A stretch of 53,496 nt of DNA, taken from an uncultured Caryophanales bacterium (GTDB lineage: Bacteria; Bacillota_I; Bacilli_A; RFN20; CAG-826). This document shows, one piece after another, positions 28,487 through 38,112 of this stretch; within the stretch, counting starts at the first letter, position 1; each line of letters opens with the position of its first letter. The translations under genes were made by a program, and so were the position numbers. The stretch covers positions 1-53,496 of the forward strand of contig CAMHJP010000003.1 in assembly GCA_946185585.1 (NCBI GenBank), read 5' to 3'. The notes below the pieces were generated by a model that had not been told where the DNA came from, did not search any database, and saw only the letters and a list, made by a program, of their open reading frames with translations.

Positions 28487-31087
28487 ATGAAAAAGAAATT
28501 TATTTATCTTCTCGCTTGTGCTTTAGCACTCCCATTAATTGCTGGTTGTGGAAAATCAGATCCAGAACCAACTCCACCTGCACCAGGACCAACTACTTAT
28601 AAAGTGATTGTCAAGAATGATGGTCATGTCAAAGTTGAAGGTAAAAAAGAAGGTTTACTTGCTGGTGAAGGCGTGAGCTTAACCATTCAAGCTCTTGATA
28701 ACTTTGTTCTTGTTTCTAATGACTTCTCGCTATGTGAAAACACCGATGAAAAAGCTAGTGTTGAGTTTACCTGGTTGGAAGATAGTGGAAAACTAAACTT
28801 CACCATGCCAGCTCATGATGTTGTCTTTACAGCCGCTGCAAAAGATCCAGAATACGACATTGTTTTAGACCAATTCACCCATCTTGATGGTGGCGATGTT
28901 GAAGTTAACGGAGTGAAGTTACACTTCGATGAAAACATGGTTAACGAAAACTGTGAAGATGGTTTTGTTGAACTTGCTCCATATGGATCACTTTGCTTAG
29001 AAACTTATTTCCCAGGTATTACTAAAGTCTATGCCGAAGAAATCTATGATGGTGGAACAGAAGGTGGATTCTTCCTTGATTCCTCCGCCACACCAAACGT
29101 CATTGATGGAGATACTTGGTATACCCAAACAAGTCACACGATTAATATGTCTGCTGATGCACCATATTTCATGATTAAGAACCGTGACCAAGTTAATGTG
29201 ATTAAATGTATTAAAATTAAATACGTTTCAATTGATCCGGAAAAAGTTCTTCGTGAGCTGATTCAAGTGGAGGATTTAGAAACCACATTTAGTCCAGGTG
29301 AATATCTTAATCCATACGAAGTTAATCCAATTGATGAATCGCTGATTCCAGACAATCGTATTGTTGAACCAATAGAACCTCTTGAATACACCGAACCAGG
29401 TGAATATCTCTATGGATACGAAGTCTACACCAAAACTGGTGAAGGAAATAAAGGTAAACTTCTTTATTCTAGCCAAGCGACATGTAAAATTGCCGGAACA
29501 TCCACCTTTAAACATTGGGCGGTGTTCCACCTCGAAGACCATGCGGAATATATCTCTGTTGGTAAGAATAAAAAAGTCGATCTTTCCTTAAATCCAAAAG
29601 TCAGTGGATACAACTGGAAAACTCCATTTAATGATTTCGAAACTCCATTTACCGAAGATCGTCATTTCTATCCAGAATACTCCATTATTGGTTTACCAAA
29701 CCACAAAAATGGTGATGGTTGTGAACCATTAAAAGCTTCTTATAACGGCTTTGACCGTCACATTGATATGCCAGATCCAGATATGATGGATGGCTACACC
29801 TTTGGTGGTTGGTACATGGATTTTGATTGTACCCAACCATTCGATCCAGATGCCGCTTATAGCGGAAACCTCGTTTTATACGCGAAGTGTCTTGAAGAAG
29901 TAAAGAACTACCGTAAAGTTCTCTATTATGACTACGATGGTATTATGCTTAACCGTATCGACCTTCTCGAAGAGAAAGATGGCGCAAACATTTCTCTTCC
30001 AACATTCGACGAAATCGGAACAAGACTTGGTTCAAATAAATGGGAAACAAGAATGTACGAAGTTCGTTTAGGTGCTGTTAGAGCGAATATGCTTAGACCA
30101 GAAGGCGAATATCCTCTAGATAGTGCGCACCCCGATATGGCAAGCAATGCTCCAAGACCAGCTCAAGCTCCACTTGGGCAACATTATGATGGTGATAAGC
30201 TTTATTACAATGATATTAAGGATTACGATGGTGACATTAAATTAATTGTCACCAAAGCGGAAGTCTATGCCAACCCACTTGCTGTCTACACCTTATTCTG
30301 GAAAGATATTGATCAAGAATATTACGATGGTTATGGTCATGTCTATGATCCAGCTGATCCAGAGGAAGAGCCAGTATTAGACAATAACTACGTTGCTAGT
30401 GGATTTACCCAGGATGAAGCCTTTAAAGAAGGCGACCGTATCTTAACTGGTCGTTATCTTGACTGGAATGAAGACTGGAGCTTCGACTTTTCAACCTATT
30501 ATGATCCACAACGATGTGATGAATTCGCTGTCACTGACGAAGTCAAAGGCTACATCATTGACCAAGGTTCATATAACTCCATCGCTGCTTATGGCTATGG
30601 AAATAAGTACGTTGAGCACTCTAAACCTCTTGAAGGCATCTTACGTCATGATTCTGTAATCAAAGTTAATCGACGTGCCTTCTTCAATCGTTATGGAATG
30701 AAAGGAACGTATTTCCCTAAAAACGCTCGTGAATTTGCTCTAGAAAGCTACGCAAATGTTCACTTTAATAAAAATCTTCTTCTTCCAAAGAACTTAAGTA
30801 AGATTGGTGACAGAGCCTTTGTTGGTTCGACTAACATTGAAACCATCTGCTTACCAAAATCACTGAAGAGTGTTGGAAAAGGAGCGTTCTCCTTGGCGGA
30901 TTACGATAATGAGACTTATCTGTTCTCAAATGTCCGTTACCGCGAAGGTGATGAAAAGATTATCTTCTACTATGAAGGTAACGAAAGAGACTTCAAAGCG
31001 CTTGATGATGCCACAAAACTAGAAATTACATCAAACGCTTCCAAGATTATCTATAATGTGGATTACACTCCATATTATGGAAGATAA
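28487..31087 (+). CDS. Large lipoprotein with InlB B-repeat and BspA-type leucine-rich repeat
   Basis: Lipobox LIAGC; FGGWYMDFDCTQPFDPDAAYSGNLVLYAK; C-terminal LPKNLSKIGDRAFVGSTNIETICLPKSLKSVGKGAF. Confidence 0.78.
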   Translation: MKKKFIYLLACALALPLIAGCGKSDPEPTPPAPGPTTYKVIVKNDGHVKVEGKKEGLLAGEGVSLTIQALDNFVLVSNDFSLCENTDEKASVEFTWLEDSGKLNFTMPAHDVVFTAAAKDPEYDIVLDQFTHLDGGDVEVNGVKLHFDENMVNENCEDGFVELAPYGSLCLETYFPGITKVYAEEIYDGGTEGGFFLDSSATPNVIDGDTWYTQTSHTINMSADAPYFMIKNRDQVNVIKCIKIKYVSIDPEKVLRELIQVEDLETTFSPGEYLNPYEVNPIDESLIPDNRIVEPIEPLEYTEPGEYLYGYEVYTKTGEGNKGKLLYSSQATCKIAGTSTFKHWAVFHLEDHAEYISVGKNKKVDLSLNPKVSGYNWKTPFNDFETPFTEDRHFYPEYSIIGLPNHKNGDGCEPLKASYNGFDRHIDMPDPDMMDGYTFGGWYMDFDCTQPFDPDAAYSGNLVLYAKCLEEVKNYRKVLYYDYDGIMLNRIDLLEEKDGANISLPTFDEIGTRLGSNKWETRMYEVRLGAVRANMLRPEGEYPLDSAHPDMASNAPRPAQAPLGQHYDGDKLYYNDIKDYDGDIKLIVTKAEVYANPLAVYTLFWKDIDQEYYDGYGHVYDPADPEEEPVLDNNYVASGFTQDEAFKEGDRILTGRYLDWNEDWSFDFSTYYDPQRCDEFAVTDEVKGYIIDQGSYNSIAAYGYGNKYVEHSKPLEGILRHDSVIKVNRRAFFNRYGMKGTYFPKNAREFALESYANVHFNKNLLLPKNLSKIGDRAFVGSTNIETICLPKSLKSVGKGAFSLADYDNETYLFSNVRYREGDEKIIFYYEGNERDFKALDDATKLEITSNASKIIYNVDYTPYYGR

Positions 31088-31105
31088 TCAATTAATCTAA
31101 TTCAT

Positions 31106-31144
31106 AAGCACCTGTCTAAAAGCATACTGACAGGTGCTTTTATT
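31106..31144 (+). terminator. Rho-independent terminator
   Basis: AAGCACCTGTC...GACAGGTGCTTTTATT. Confidence 0.88.
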
Positions 31145-31213
31145 AAAGATATTTGTTTACAAATAAGACAATATTTAGTAGATTATTTTTTGCGTCTTTA
31201 CAGGAGGGCGGGA

Positions 31214-32356
31214 ATGAAAATTGTTATTGTTAGTGATGTCTTATGTAACGAAGGTAATGGGACGAATGTTGCCACAATGAACCTTGTTCGTTACTTAATG
31301 GATCATAATTATGATGTTCGTGTTCTCTGCCCGTATAGCGATAAAGAAGACGATGATCGATTCTATATTGTTCCAACACTTGATTTAAAGATCTTTAACG
31401 GATTATTAGACAGAGTTGGAGTTAAACTTTCTCACGCTGATGATAATGTCATTAACGAATGTTTAGATGGAGCGGATTATATTCACGCGATTGTTCCATT
31501 CCATTTATGTAACACAGTCATTCGTTTAGCGAACAAATATAACATCCCAGTATCAATTGGTTTTCATATGCAAGCCGAAAACCTCACCTCATATTTTGGA
31601 TTAAAGAATTTTAGATTAGTGAACCACTGGGTTTATAAGTACATTTACCGAAATACATTCTCCAAAGTTGATGCGATTCATTATCCAACCAAGTTTATTC
31701 GTGACATCTTTGAAAAGAATATTCATTGTCACACAAATGGTTATGTTATCTCCAATGGTGTTAACCCTGATATGAGACCTAGAATTGTGGAAAAACCCCA
31801 ACAATTTGCCGATAAAATTGTCATTTCTTCCGTTGGTCGACTCTCCAAAGAGAAATCCCAAGATACCTTAATTAAGGCTGTTTTAAATAGTAAACACGAG
31901 AAAGAAATTCAACTTGTTTTAGCTGGACAAGGTCTACAGGAAGGTAAGTTTAGACGTCTAGCGAAAAAGCTCACTAATCCAATTGTGATGCAACAATTCT
32001 CTCGTGAAGAAGTAGTGGATATTATGCATTACTCAGATATCTACGTTCATCCAGCAATTGTGGAATTAGAAGGTATCGCTTGTATTGAAGCATTAGCTTG
32101 TCAAAAACTGACCATTGTTTCTGATAGTAAGAAAAGCGCGACACATTTATTTGTTCGCGACAAGAAATGTATCTTTAAGAAACGTAACTATAAATCTTTG
32201 TCTAAACTGATTGATTACTTTATTGATCATCCAGAAGAAAAAGAACGTATCGAAAAGCTTTATGATGGTTTCGCTGATGAATACTCAATTGAACACTGTA
32301 TGAGTCGTATGGAACAAATGATTCTTGAAACCAAAAAACATAAAGATGAAAACTAA
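31214..32356 (+). CDS. Glycosyltransferase family 4 (GT-B) protein
   Basis: SD AGGAGG then MKIVIVSDVLCNEGNGTNVATMN; VISNGVNPDM, SSVGRLSKEKSQDTLIKA, HPAIVELEGIACIEALAC. Confidence 0.88.
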   Translation: MKIVIVSDVLCNEGNGTNVATMNLVRYLMDHNYDVRVLCPYSDKEDDDRFYIVPTLDLKIFNGLLDRVGVKLSHADDNVINECLDGADYIHAIVPFHLCNTVIRLANKYNIPVSIGFHMQAENLTSYFGLKNFRLVNHWVYKYIYRNTFSKVDAIHYPTKFIRDIFEKNIHCHTNGYVISNGVNPDMRPRIVEKPQQFADKIVISSVGRLSKEKSQDTLIKAVLNSKHEKEIQLVLAGQGLQEGKFRRLAKKLTNPIVMQQFSREEVVDIMHYSDIYVHPAIVELEGIACIEALACQKLTIVSDSKKSATHLFVRDKKCIFKKRNYKSLSKLIDYFIDHPEEKERIEKLYDGFADEYSIEHCMSRMEQMILETKKHKDEN

Positions 32357-32410
32357 ATATACCAAAAGTGTTTATCAGTGATAAAATACTCGTGGAAAAG
32401 GAGAAATATT

Positions 32411-33112
32411 ATGTTTAAAAAATTAGTTGCTGAATTCTTCGCAACATTCATTCTCGTTGTTGTCGGTTGTGGTGTTGCCATTGGAACAGGTGCTGCAATC
32501 GTTCCTACCGCTGCTGCGTTCGGTGTTTCCATTGTTATCTTAGCCTACACCGTTGGACAAGTTAGTGGTGGACACGCTAACCCAGCTGTTTCTTTAGCGA
32601 TGGCCATTCGTGGTGACATTACATGGAAAGAATTTTTTGCCTACTGTGGTGCCCAAGTTTGTGGTGCTTTAGTTGGTAGTGGTGTTCTTGCTTTAATGTT
32701 CTTCACAGTTAAAGCCACTGGAAACAACTCACTTGATAACATCGTCTATTATGCCGGTGCAACTGACTACACATTTGGTGTTGTTATGCTCGGTTTGTTT
32801 GCCGAAGTTGTCTTAACCTTCTTATTTGTCTTAGCCGTCTTAGGTGCAACAAGCAAGAAAGAACACGGGCACGCGACAGGAATCATTATTGGTTTAGCCT
32901 TATTTGGTGTTCACCTTTTAGGTATTCCATTAACTGGTACATCTGTTAACCCAGCTCGTGCATTAAGCGCTATTATCTTTAGATTATTTGATAGTTCCGC
33001 TAACGCTGGTCACTTAGCATTAACATTAATTGCTGTGATCATCGGACCATTCATTGGTGCTGCTCTTGCTGCTTACCTTTGGAAGAAGATTCAACCAAAA
33101 GAAGAAAAATAA
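32411..33112 (+). CDS. MIP/aquaporin family channel
   Basis: Two NPA boxes: SGGHANPAVSLA and TGTSVNPARAL; start ATG 32411 after AAAGGAGAAA. Confidence 0.92.
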   Translation: MFKKLVAEFFATFILVVVGCGVAIGTGAAIVPTAAAFGVSIVILAYTVGQVSGGHANPAVSLAMAIRGDITWKEFFAYCGAQVCGALVGSGVLALMFFTVKATGNNSLDNIVYYAGATDYTFGVVMLGLFAEVVLTFLFVLAVLGATSKKEHGHATGIIIGLALFGVHLLGIPLTGTSVNPARALSAIIFRLFDSSANAGHLALTLIAVIIGPFIGAALAAYLWKKIQPKEEK

Positions 33113-33145
33113 CCAAAAATAACAAAGAATTGCTGTATATTTTTT

Positions 33146-33186
33146 AAAATGATGTCTCTTTTTGGGACATCATTTTTATTTTTTCT
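33146..33186 (+). terminator. Rho-independent terminator
   Basis: AAAATGATGTC-tctttttg-GGACATCATTTTTATTTTTT. Confidence 0.85.
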
Positions 33187-33221
33187 TTTGTACTTTTTGC
33201 TAAAACGTAAATAATATTTGT

Positions 33222-33527
33222 ATGAATTATGGTATTAGATTTAAAAGATATCGTTTGAGAAAAGGCCTTAGTCAAACTGAAGCCGCAAAACTTATTGGTG
33301 TTAAGAATTATCAATTGGGAAACTATGAAACAGGAAGAAGTGAACCAAGTATTGATATTTTAAAAAAGATGTCGAATCTTTATGGTGTTAGTATCGATTT
33401 AATGGTTGCTAACATTCATTATAAAGTTGATGATGAGCTGATTTACGACGACAAAAGAGCGGAAATAGACGAAATTTTAAATGATCTTAATACAATGGTT
33501 AAGAAAATTAATAGCTCAAAAGATTAA
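33222..33527 (+). CDS. XRE-family HTH transcriptional regulator
   Basis: RFKRYRLRKGLSQTEAAKLIGVKNYQLGNYETGRSEPSIDILKKMSNLYGVSID. Confidence 0.9.
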   Translation: MNYGIRFKRYRLRKGLSQTEAAKLIGVKNYQLGNYETGRSEPSIDILKKMSNLYGVSIDLMVANIHYKVDDELIYDDKRAEIDEILNDLNTMVKKINSSKD

Positions 33528-33647
33528 TCTTTCTTTTTTTGTGCCTCTTTCTTTGTAAAAATTGCTATATCGTAAAAATTACAAAAATATGATGCAAATC
33601 GACTTGCGTTTTTTTATAATAACATTAAAGAGGAAAAGGAGATTATT

Positions 33648-33806
33648 ATGGGCGCGAACAAAAATGATGAAAACACATATATCATTGAACTCGTTGATGT
33701 CTATTACAAAATTAAGAACGGAAAAATTAAAGCAAAAGCAAAAATCAAAGACGATGATGACTTGGAACGTTTAATGAAAGAGTTTTTTGGTGAAAAGCAA
33801 AAATGA
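33648..33806 (+). CDS. 52-aa charged protein of unknown function
   Basis: SD AAAAGGAGAT; MGANKNDENTYIIELVDVYYKIKNGKIKAKAKIKDDDDLERLMKEFFGEKQK*, stop overlapping the next start (ATGA). Below the track length cutoff. Confidence 0.7.
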   Translation: MGANKNDENTYIIELVDVYYKIKNGKIKAKAKIKDDDDLERLMKEFFGEKQK

Positions 33807-34690
33807 AAACGTATTTTGTTTGTTCTGATCTTCATGGTTTTTATAAAGAATTTCTTGAATCTTTAATATTGTCTGGGTTTGATCAATTTAATCAAGAGCA
33901 CATTTTGATTATTTTAGGAGATATTTTTGATCGTGGAAAACATCCGTGGGAAATCTTTCAATTTTTAACACAATTTCCACGCGAAAGAGTAATTTTGGTT
34001 AAAGGAAATCACGAATATCTCTTGGAAAAATTAGTCAAGAGAAAATATCCATTAGAGCACGATTATAGCAATGGAACATATGGCACGCTTATATCGTTGT
34101 ATAAAGACCCTATGAAAGAGCAACATAAATGGATAGAAAACCATCGAGGAAAGATTTCTAACGAAGTTCTCTTTCTCCAAAGCGTGGATTATTATCATCA
34201 CGTCGAAAATAAACTTTATAACAACAAAAAAATTAACAAAATTTTAAATTGGTTAAAATCAGCAAACTGGTTAAATTATTATGAACTCGGGCAATATATT
34301 TTTGTTCATTCTTTTATTCCGTTGAAAGTTAAAGATGAACTTTATTCAGAGCCAATCTCGTTTGAATATTTTCAAGATTGGAGAGATTGTAAAGATAAAA
34401 AAACATGGGAACTTTCTACATGGAATTGTCCTTACGATTTGTATTTAAAAGGATATTTCAATAAGGAATTAAAGAAAGGAAAAACGCTTGTTTGTGGGCA
34501 TTGGCATACGGCGCTTTTCTATAATGATTTGCTTTATAAAGATGAGCCAACAAAACAACTTGATGTTAGAAGAGAGAACCCAATTTTTAAATCCGATAAA
34601 TTTCCTGGATTAATTGGGCTTGATACATGCACTGTATTAACAAGGAAAGTAAATGTTCTTGTTATACAAGAAAAAGATATCAAATTTTAG
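33803..34690 (+). CDS. Calcineurin-like metallophosphoesterase (PPP-like)
   Basis: SDLHGFYKEF, ILGDIFDRGKHP, LVKGNHEYLLEKL, VCGHWHTALF. Confidence 0.88.
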   Translation: MKTYFVCSDLHGFYKEFLESLILSGFDQFNQEHILIILGDIFDRGKHPWEIFQFLTQFPRERVILVKGNHEYLLEKLVKRKYPLEHDYSNGTYGTLISLYKDPMKEQHKWIENHRGKISNEVLFLQSVDYYHHVENKLYNNKKINKILNWLKSANWLNYYELGQYIFVHSFIPLKVKDELYSEPISFEYFQDWRDCKDKKTWELSTWNCPYDLYLKGYFNKELKKGKTLVCGHWHTALFYNDLLYKDEPTKQLDVRRENPIFKSDKFPGLIGLDTCTVLTRKVNVLVIQEKDIKF

Positions 34691-34696
34691 GAAAAA

Positions 34697-34736
34697 CTAG
34701 GTGTTTATTGACAAAAGACCTAGAAATACATAAATT
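34697..34736 (+). promoter_or_regulatory. AbiE promoter with overlapping inverted repeat
   Basis: CTAGGT(34697-34702)...ACCTAG(34718-34723); TTGACA(34708-34713)-17-TAAATT(34731-34736), immediately followed by ATG. Confidence 0.65.
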
Positions 34737-35288
34737 ATGGATGTGGTTTATACGACAAAAGAACTTCTAAAAAATGGTGAAACAGAGTATTCAATTCGTA
34801 TGAAATTGAACTCCGGTCTTTTAACTCGTCTTGAAAGGGGTGTTTATGCTACTAGCCAGGATCATGTTATTTATGATGAAGAACTTTTGTGTAAAAAATA
34901 TCCGAAAGCAGTTATAACTGGTTTATCTGCTTTTTATTTGTATGATTTAACTGACCACATTCCTGATTTCTATTATTTGGCAACAGAACAGCATAGTTAT
35001 CCGATCCGTAGAAAAGAGGTAAAACAATCTTATCAAGATGCTTCTTTCTTTAACGTTGGAATTGTTGAAAAAGAAGTTGGTGGAGTGATGGTTAGAATTT
35101 ATGACCTAGAACGTTTGTTTATTGAACTATTGAGACTTAAAGAAAAATATCCAAGCGATGTATATTATGAAGTTTTGAATTCTTTTAGAAACATTAAAGA
35201 CTCCATCGATTTTTATAAATTGAGTCTGTATTTGAGAAAATTTCCAAACGAAGACTCGTTGATTGAAAAAACGATGGAGGTTATTTAA
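34737..35288 (+). CDS. abiEi: AbiEi-type antitoxin (type IV TA / abortive infection)
   Basis: N-terminal wHTH YTTKELLKNGETEYSIRMKLNSGLLTRLERGVYA; adjacent to an AbiEii nucleotidyltransferase. Real start may be GTG at 34743. Confidence 0.82.
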   Translation: MDVVYTTKELLKNGETEYSIRMKLNSGLLTRLERGVYATSQDHVIYDEELLCKKYPKAVITGLSAFYLYDLTDHIPDFYYLATEQHSYPIRRKEVKQSYQDASFFNVGIVEKEVGGVMVRIYDLERLFIELLRLKEKYPSDVYYEVLNSFRNIKDSIDFYKLSLYLRKFPNEDSLIEKTMEVI

Positions 35289-36112
35289 TGAATATTCGAG
35301 ATTTAGTACATAAATATTCTAAGCAAAATTACAACAAAATTGATTCTCTCAATTTGACTGCTGAAGAAATAATCTTATCGAAGATTTGTCTTTCTCCTTT
35401 GTCTAATCATGTGACAATAAAGGGCGGGATAGTGATGTTTGCGCTAACAAAAGGACAAAGAAGCGTGACAAAAGATATTGACTTTGACTTTGTTTCGTTT
35501 CCTCTAAATGAAAACGCCATAAAATCATTTATTGATTCACTAAATAGAAATAGTGACGATTTTAAAATTTCAATAGGTGGTGTACTTGTTCCGCTAAAAC
35601 ACGATGATTATCACGGAATAAGAGTCCCATTATTAATTACTGATACTAATGGCGATAAACTATCAATTAAGATAGATGTCGGAGTTCATACAAACAAAGA
35701 GATTCATCAACATAAAATAGAGTTTTTAAAATTAGATTCTGGAAGATTGGTGGTTTTAAATGCAAACCCACCAGAACAGATTGTTGCTGAAAAGCTTGTT
35801 GCATTAGCGCGAATCGGTGAAAAAACAACAAGATACAAAGACATATACGATGTCTATTTTCTTCTTGTAAGTAAGATGGTTAATAATGAACTATTAAAAG
35901 AGATTATCAATATTCTTTTAGAAAATTGTCGATTAACCATATCGGAATTTAAGAATAACATCCATTGTGTCTTAGAAAACAAAAAGTTTGAGCATAATTT
36001 TAGAAGAGCAAAAAATCAATGGATTAAAGAAGATTATCAAACAATGAAAAAATATATTTTAAACTACATTGATACTCTTGATGATGTATGTACAGTTAAA
36101 GTACTCGAATGA
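35288..36112 (+). CDS. abiEii: AbiEii/AbiGii-type nucleotidyltransferase toxin
   Basis: IKGGIVMFALTKGQRSVTKDIDFDF (NTase core), PPEQIVAEKLVALARIGEKTTRYKDIYDVYFL. Confidence 0.87.
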   Translation: MNIRDLVHKYSKQNYNKIDSLNLTAEEIILSKICLSPLSNHVTIKGGIVMFALTKGQRSVTKDIDFDFVSFPLNENAIKSFIDSLNRNSDDFKISIGGVLVPLKHDDYHGIRVPLLITDTNGDKLSIKIDVGVHTNKEIHQHKIEFLKLDSGRLVVLNANPPEQIVAEKLVALARIGEKTTRYKDIYDVYFLLVSKMVNNELLKEIINILLENCRLTISEFKNNIHCVLENKKFEHNFRRAKNQWIKEDYQTMKKYILNYIDTLDDVCTVKVLE

Positions 36113-36375
36113 AAAAAGAAGCTCGGATTTGTATTAGGATCTCAAGCGACTTAAAAGATGCTTTTCGCGTATTCGCAATAAAAGAAGGATATTCAATGTC
36201 TGAAATTGTTGAAGCCATTATGAAATATGTTGTTGAGACAGATCCGGAAACACACGCTCAGTATTTGGCAATGCAATCAAACACGGACCGGACTTATGGT
36301 TTGCCCGATTATTCTTTAGAAGATTCGTTCAATTTAATAACCAAAATAATTAATGGGAAAAATAATAAAAAATAG
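36109..36375 (+). CDS. Ribbon-helix-helix-like protein translationally coupled to AbiEii
   Basis: ATGA overlap; ARICIRISSDLKDAFRVFAIKEGYSMSEIVEAIMKYV. Confidence 0.7.
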   Translation: MKKEARICIRISSDLKDAFRVFAIKEGYSMSEIVEAIMKYVVETDPETHAQYLAMQSNTDRTYGLPDYSLEDSFNLITKIINGKNNKK

Positions 36376-36405
36376 TGAAAATATTTGTGTTTTGCATGGA
36401 ATAAT

Positions 36406-36440
36406 AAAAAATGCGTCATTCATTTACGCAATTTTTTATT
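36406..36440. terminator. Bidirectional terminator
   Basis: AAAAAATGCGT-cattcattt-ACGCAATTTTTT. Confidence 0.7.
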
Positions 36441-36446
36441 CGATAG

Positions 36447-37931
36447 TTAACCCTTGAAATATAAACGTTTCTGATAATTAATTGGTTCTTCCGTAACATT
36501 AATCCCAAGAGCCTTTAATGTATTTCTATCTACTTCGGAAAGGATGGTGGTGGAATGAAGTTCCGATCCTTTTAGTTTCGGTATTTGTTTGAGCGCTAAA
36601 TCAGCAAGAGGATTGGTGTTTGCTTGAATTGATAAAGCAAGAAGAATTTCTTCGGCACGTAAGCGAACATGGTTTTTGTGGAAGTGGACAACTTTCAGTT
36701 CTTTCACTGGTTCAATAACGCTTGGTGAAAGAAGATAAATACTCTTATCAATCTTCGCTAAATGCTTTAAAGCATTTAATAGAAGTGCAGCTGATGCACC
36801 AAGAAGACTTGAACGGTGTCCGGTAATAATCTTTCCATTTGGTAGTTCAATGGCTTCGCTTGGTTCATGTTCTTTAGCTTCAATTTCTAGAGCTTTAGCG
36901 ACACACTTACGATCTTCTGGACGGACATCTGCTTTATTCATCAGCATTTCCATCTTCTCTAAAGCTTCTTCTGGAAGTTTACCTAAGAAGATTTTTGTAC
37001 GTGTATCGTAATATCTTCGAACAATTTCTCTTTTTGATGCAGAGATGACTTTTTCTTCATCTTTAATCGCATAACCGACCATGTTTACACCCATGTCAGT
37101 TGGTGAAAAATATGGGGATTCGCCATAGATTTTTTCAAAAATTGCCTTCAAAAGTGGGAAAACTTCCACATCACGATTGTAGTTAACTGAAGTCACTCCA
37201 TATTTTTCTAAATGGAATGGATCAATCATATTCACATCGTTTAAATCAACTGTCGCAGCTTCATAAGCTAAGTTAACTTGATGGTTTAAAGGAAGATTCC
37301 ACACTGGGAATGTTTCATATTTAGCATAACCAGCTCGAACACCATTTTTATTATCTAAATAAATTTGGGATAAACATGTCGCCATCTTTCCGCTTCCTGG
37401 TCCAGGTGCGGTCACAACAACTAATGGACGAGTTGTTTTAACATATTCATTTCGACCTAAGCCATCATCAGAAACAATTAAAGGAATGTTTCTTGGGTAT
37501 CCATTAATGTGATATGACTTATAAACATTCATTCCGTTGTTCTTGAGTTTTAACTCAAACTCTTTAATGTTTGGTGAATCTTGATAGAAGGAAATAACAA
37601 CGCTAGAAACAAATAATCCAACATCTTTATATGTATCAATTAGACGTAGAACTTCCTCTTGATATGTTGTTCCAATATCAGCGCGAACTTTATTCGTATT
37701 TATATCGTTCGCGTTAACAACAATTAACACTTCCGCTTTATCTTTAATACCTAATAACATCTGTAGTTTTGTATCTGGTTCAAATCCAGGTAAAACACGA
37801 GACGCATGAAAATCATCAAAGAGTTTTCCGCCAAATTCGAGATATAATTTGTCGCCAAATCTTTCAATTCTCTTCAGAATATTTTCTCTTTGAATTTTTA
37901 AATATAAGTTCTTGTCAAAAGGAGCTTTCAT
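36447..37931 (-). CDS. DUF1846 family protein
   Basis: GGKLFDDFHASRVLPGF, NDINTNKVRADIGTTY, TAPGPGSGKMATCLSQIYLDN. Confidence 0.85.
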   Translation of the reverse strand: MKAPFDKNLYLKIQRENILKRIERFGDKLYLEFGGKLFDDFHASRVLPGFEPDTKLQMLLGIKDKAEVLIVVNANDINTNKVRADIGTTYQEEVLRLIDTYKDVGLFVSSVVISFYQDSPNIKEFELKLKNNGMNVYKSYHINGYPRNIPLIVSDDGLGRNEYVKTTRPLVVVTAPGPGSGKMATCLSQIYLDNKNGVRAGYAKYETFPVWNLPLNHQVNLAYEAATVDLNDVNMIDPFHLEKYGVTSVNYNRDVEVFPLLKAIFEKIYGESPYFSPTDMGVNMVGYAIKDEEKVISASKREIVRRYYDTRTKIFLGKLPEEALEKMEMLMNKADVRPEDRKCVAKALEIEAKEHEPSEAIELPNGKIITGHRSSLLGASAALLLNALKHLAKIDKSIYLLSPSVIEPVKELKVVHFHKNHVRLRAEEILLALSIQANTNPLADLALKQIPKLKGSELHSTTILSEVDRNTLKALGINVTEEPINYQKRLYFKG

Positions 37932-38061
37932 AATAATAAATTCCAAATTTATATTGATATGATATATCAATTGAAGACAAAAATCATCAGTTTTTTATAA
38001 TCAATTTCTCAACTAATTTTACGAAAATTTTGTTGAAAACATGTATTTTAATACTAAAAAC

Positions 38062-38112
38062 TTGAAAAAAATACGTTTTTTGTTATAATAAAGCCATGAT
38101 TATATATCATGG
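38062..38112 (+). promoter_or_regulatory. Leaderless-type promoter and start-codon dyad for the DUF3990-like gene
   Basis: TTGAAA(38062-38067)-16-TATAAT(38084-38089)-6 nt-ATG; dyad CCATGAT-TATAT-ATCATGG (38094-38112). Confidence 0.65.
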
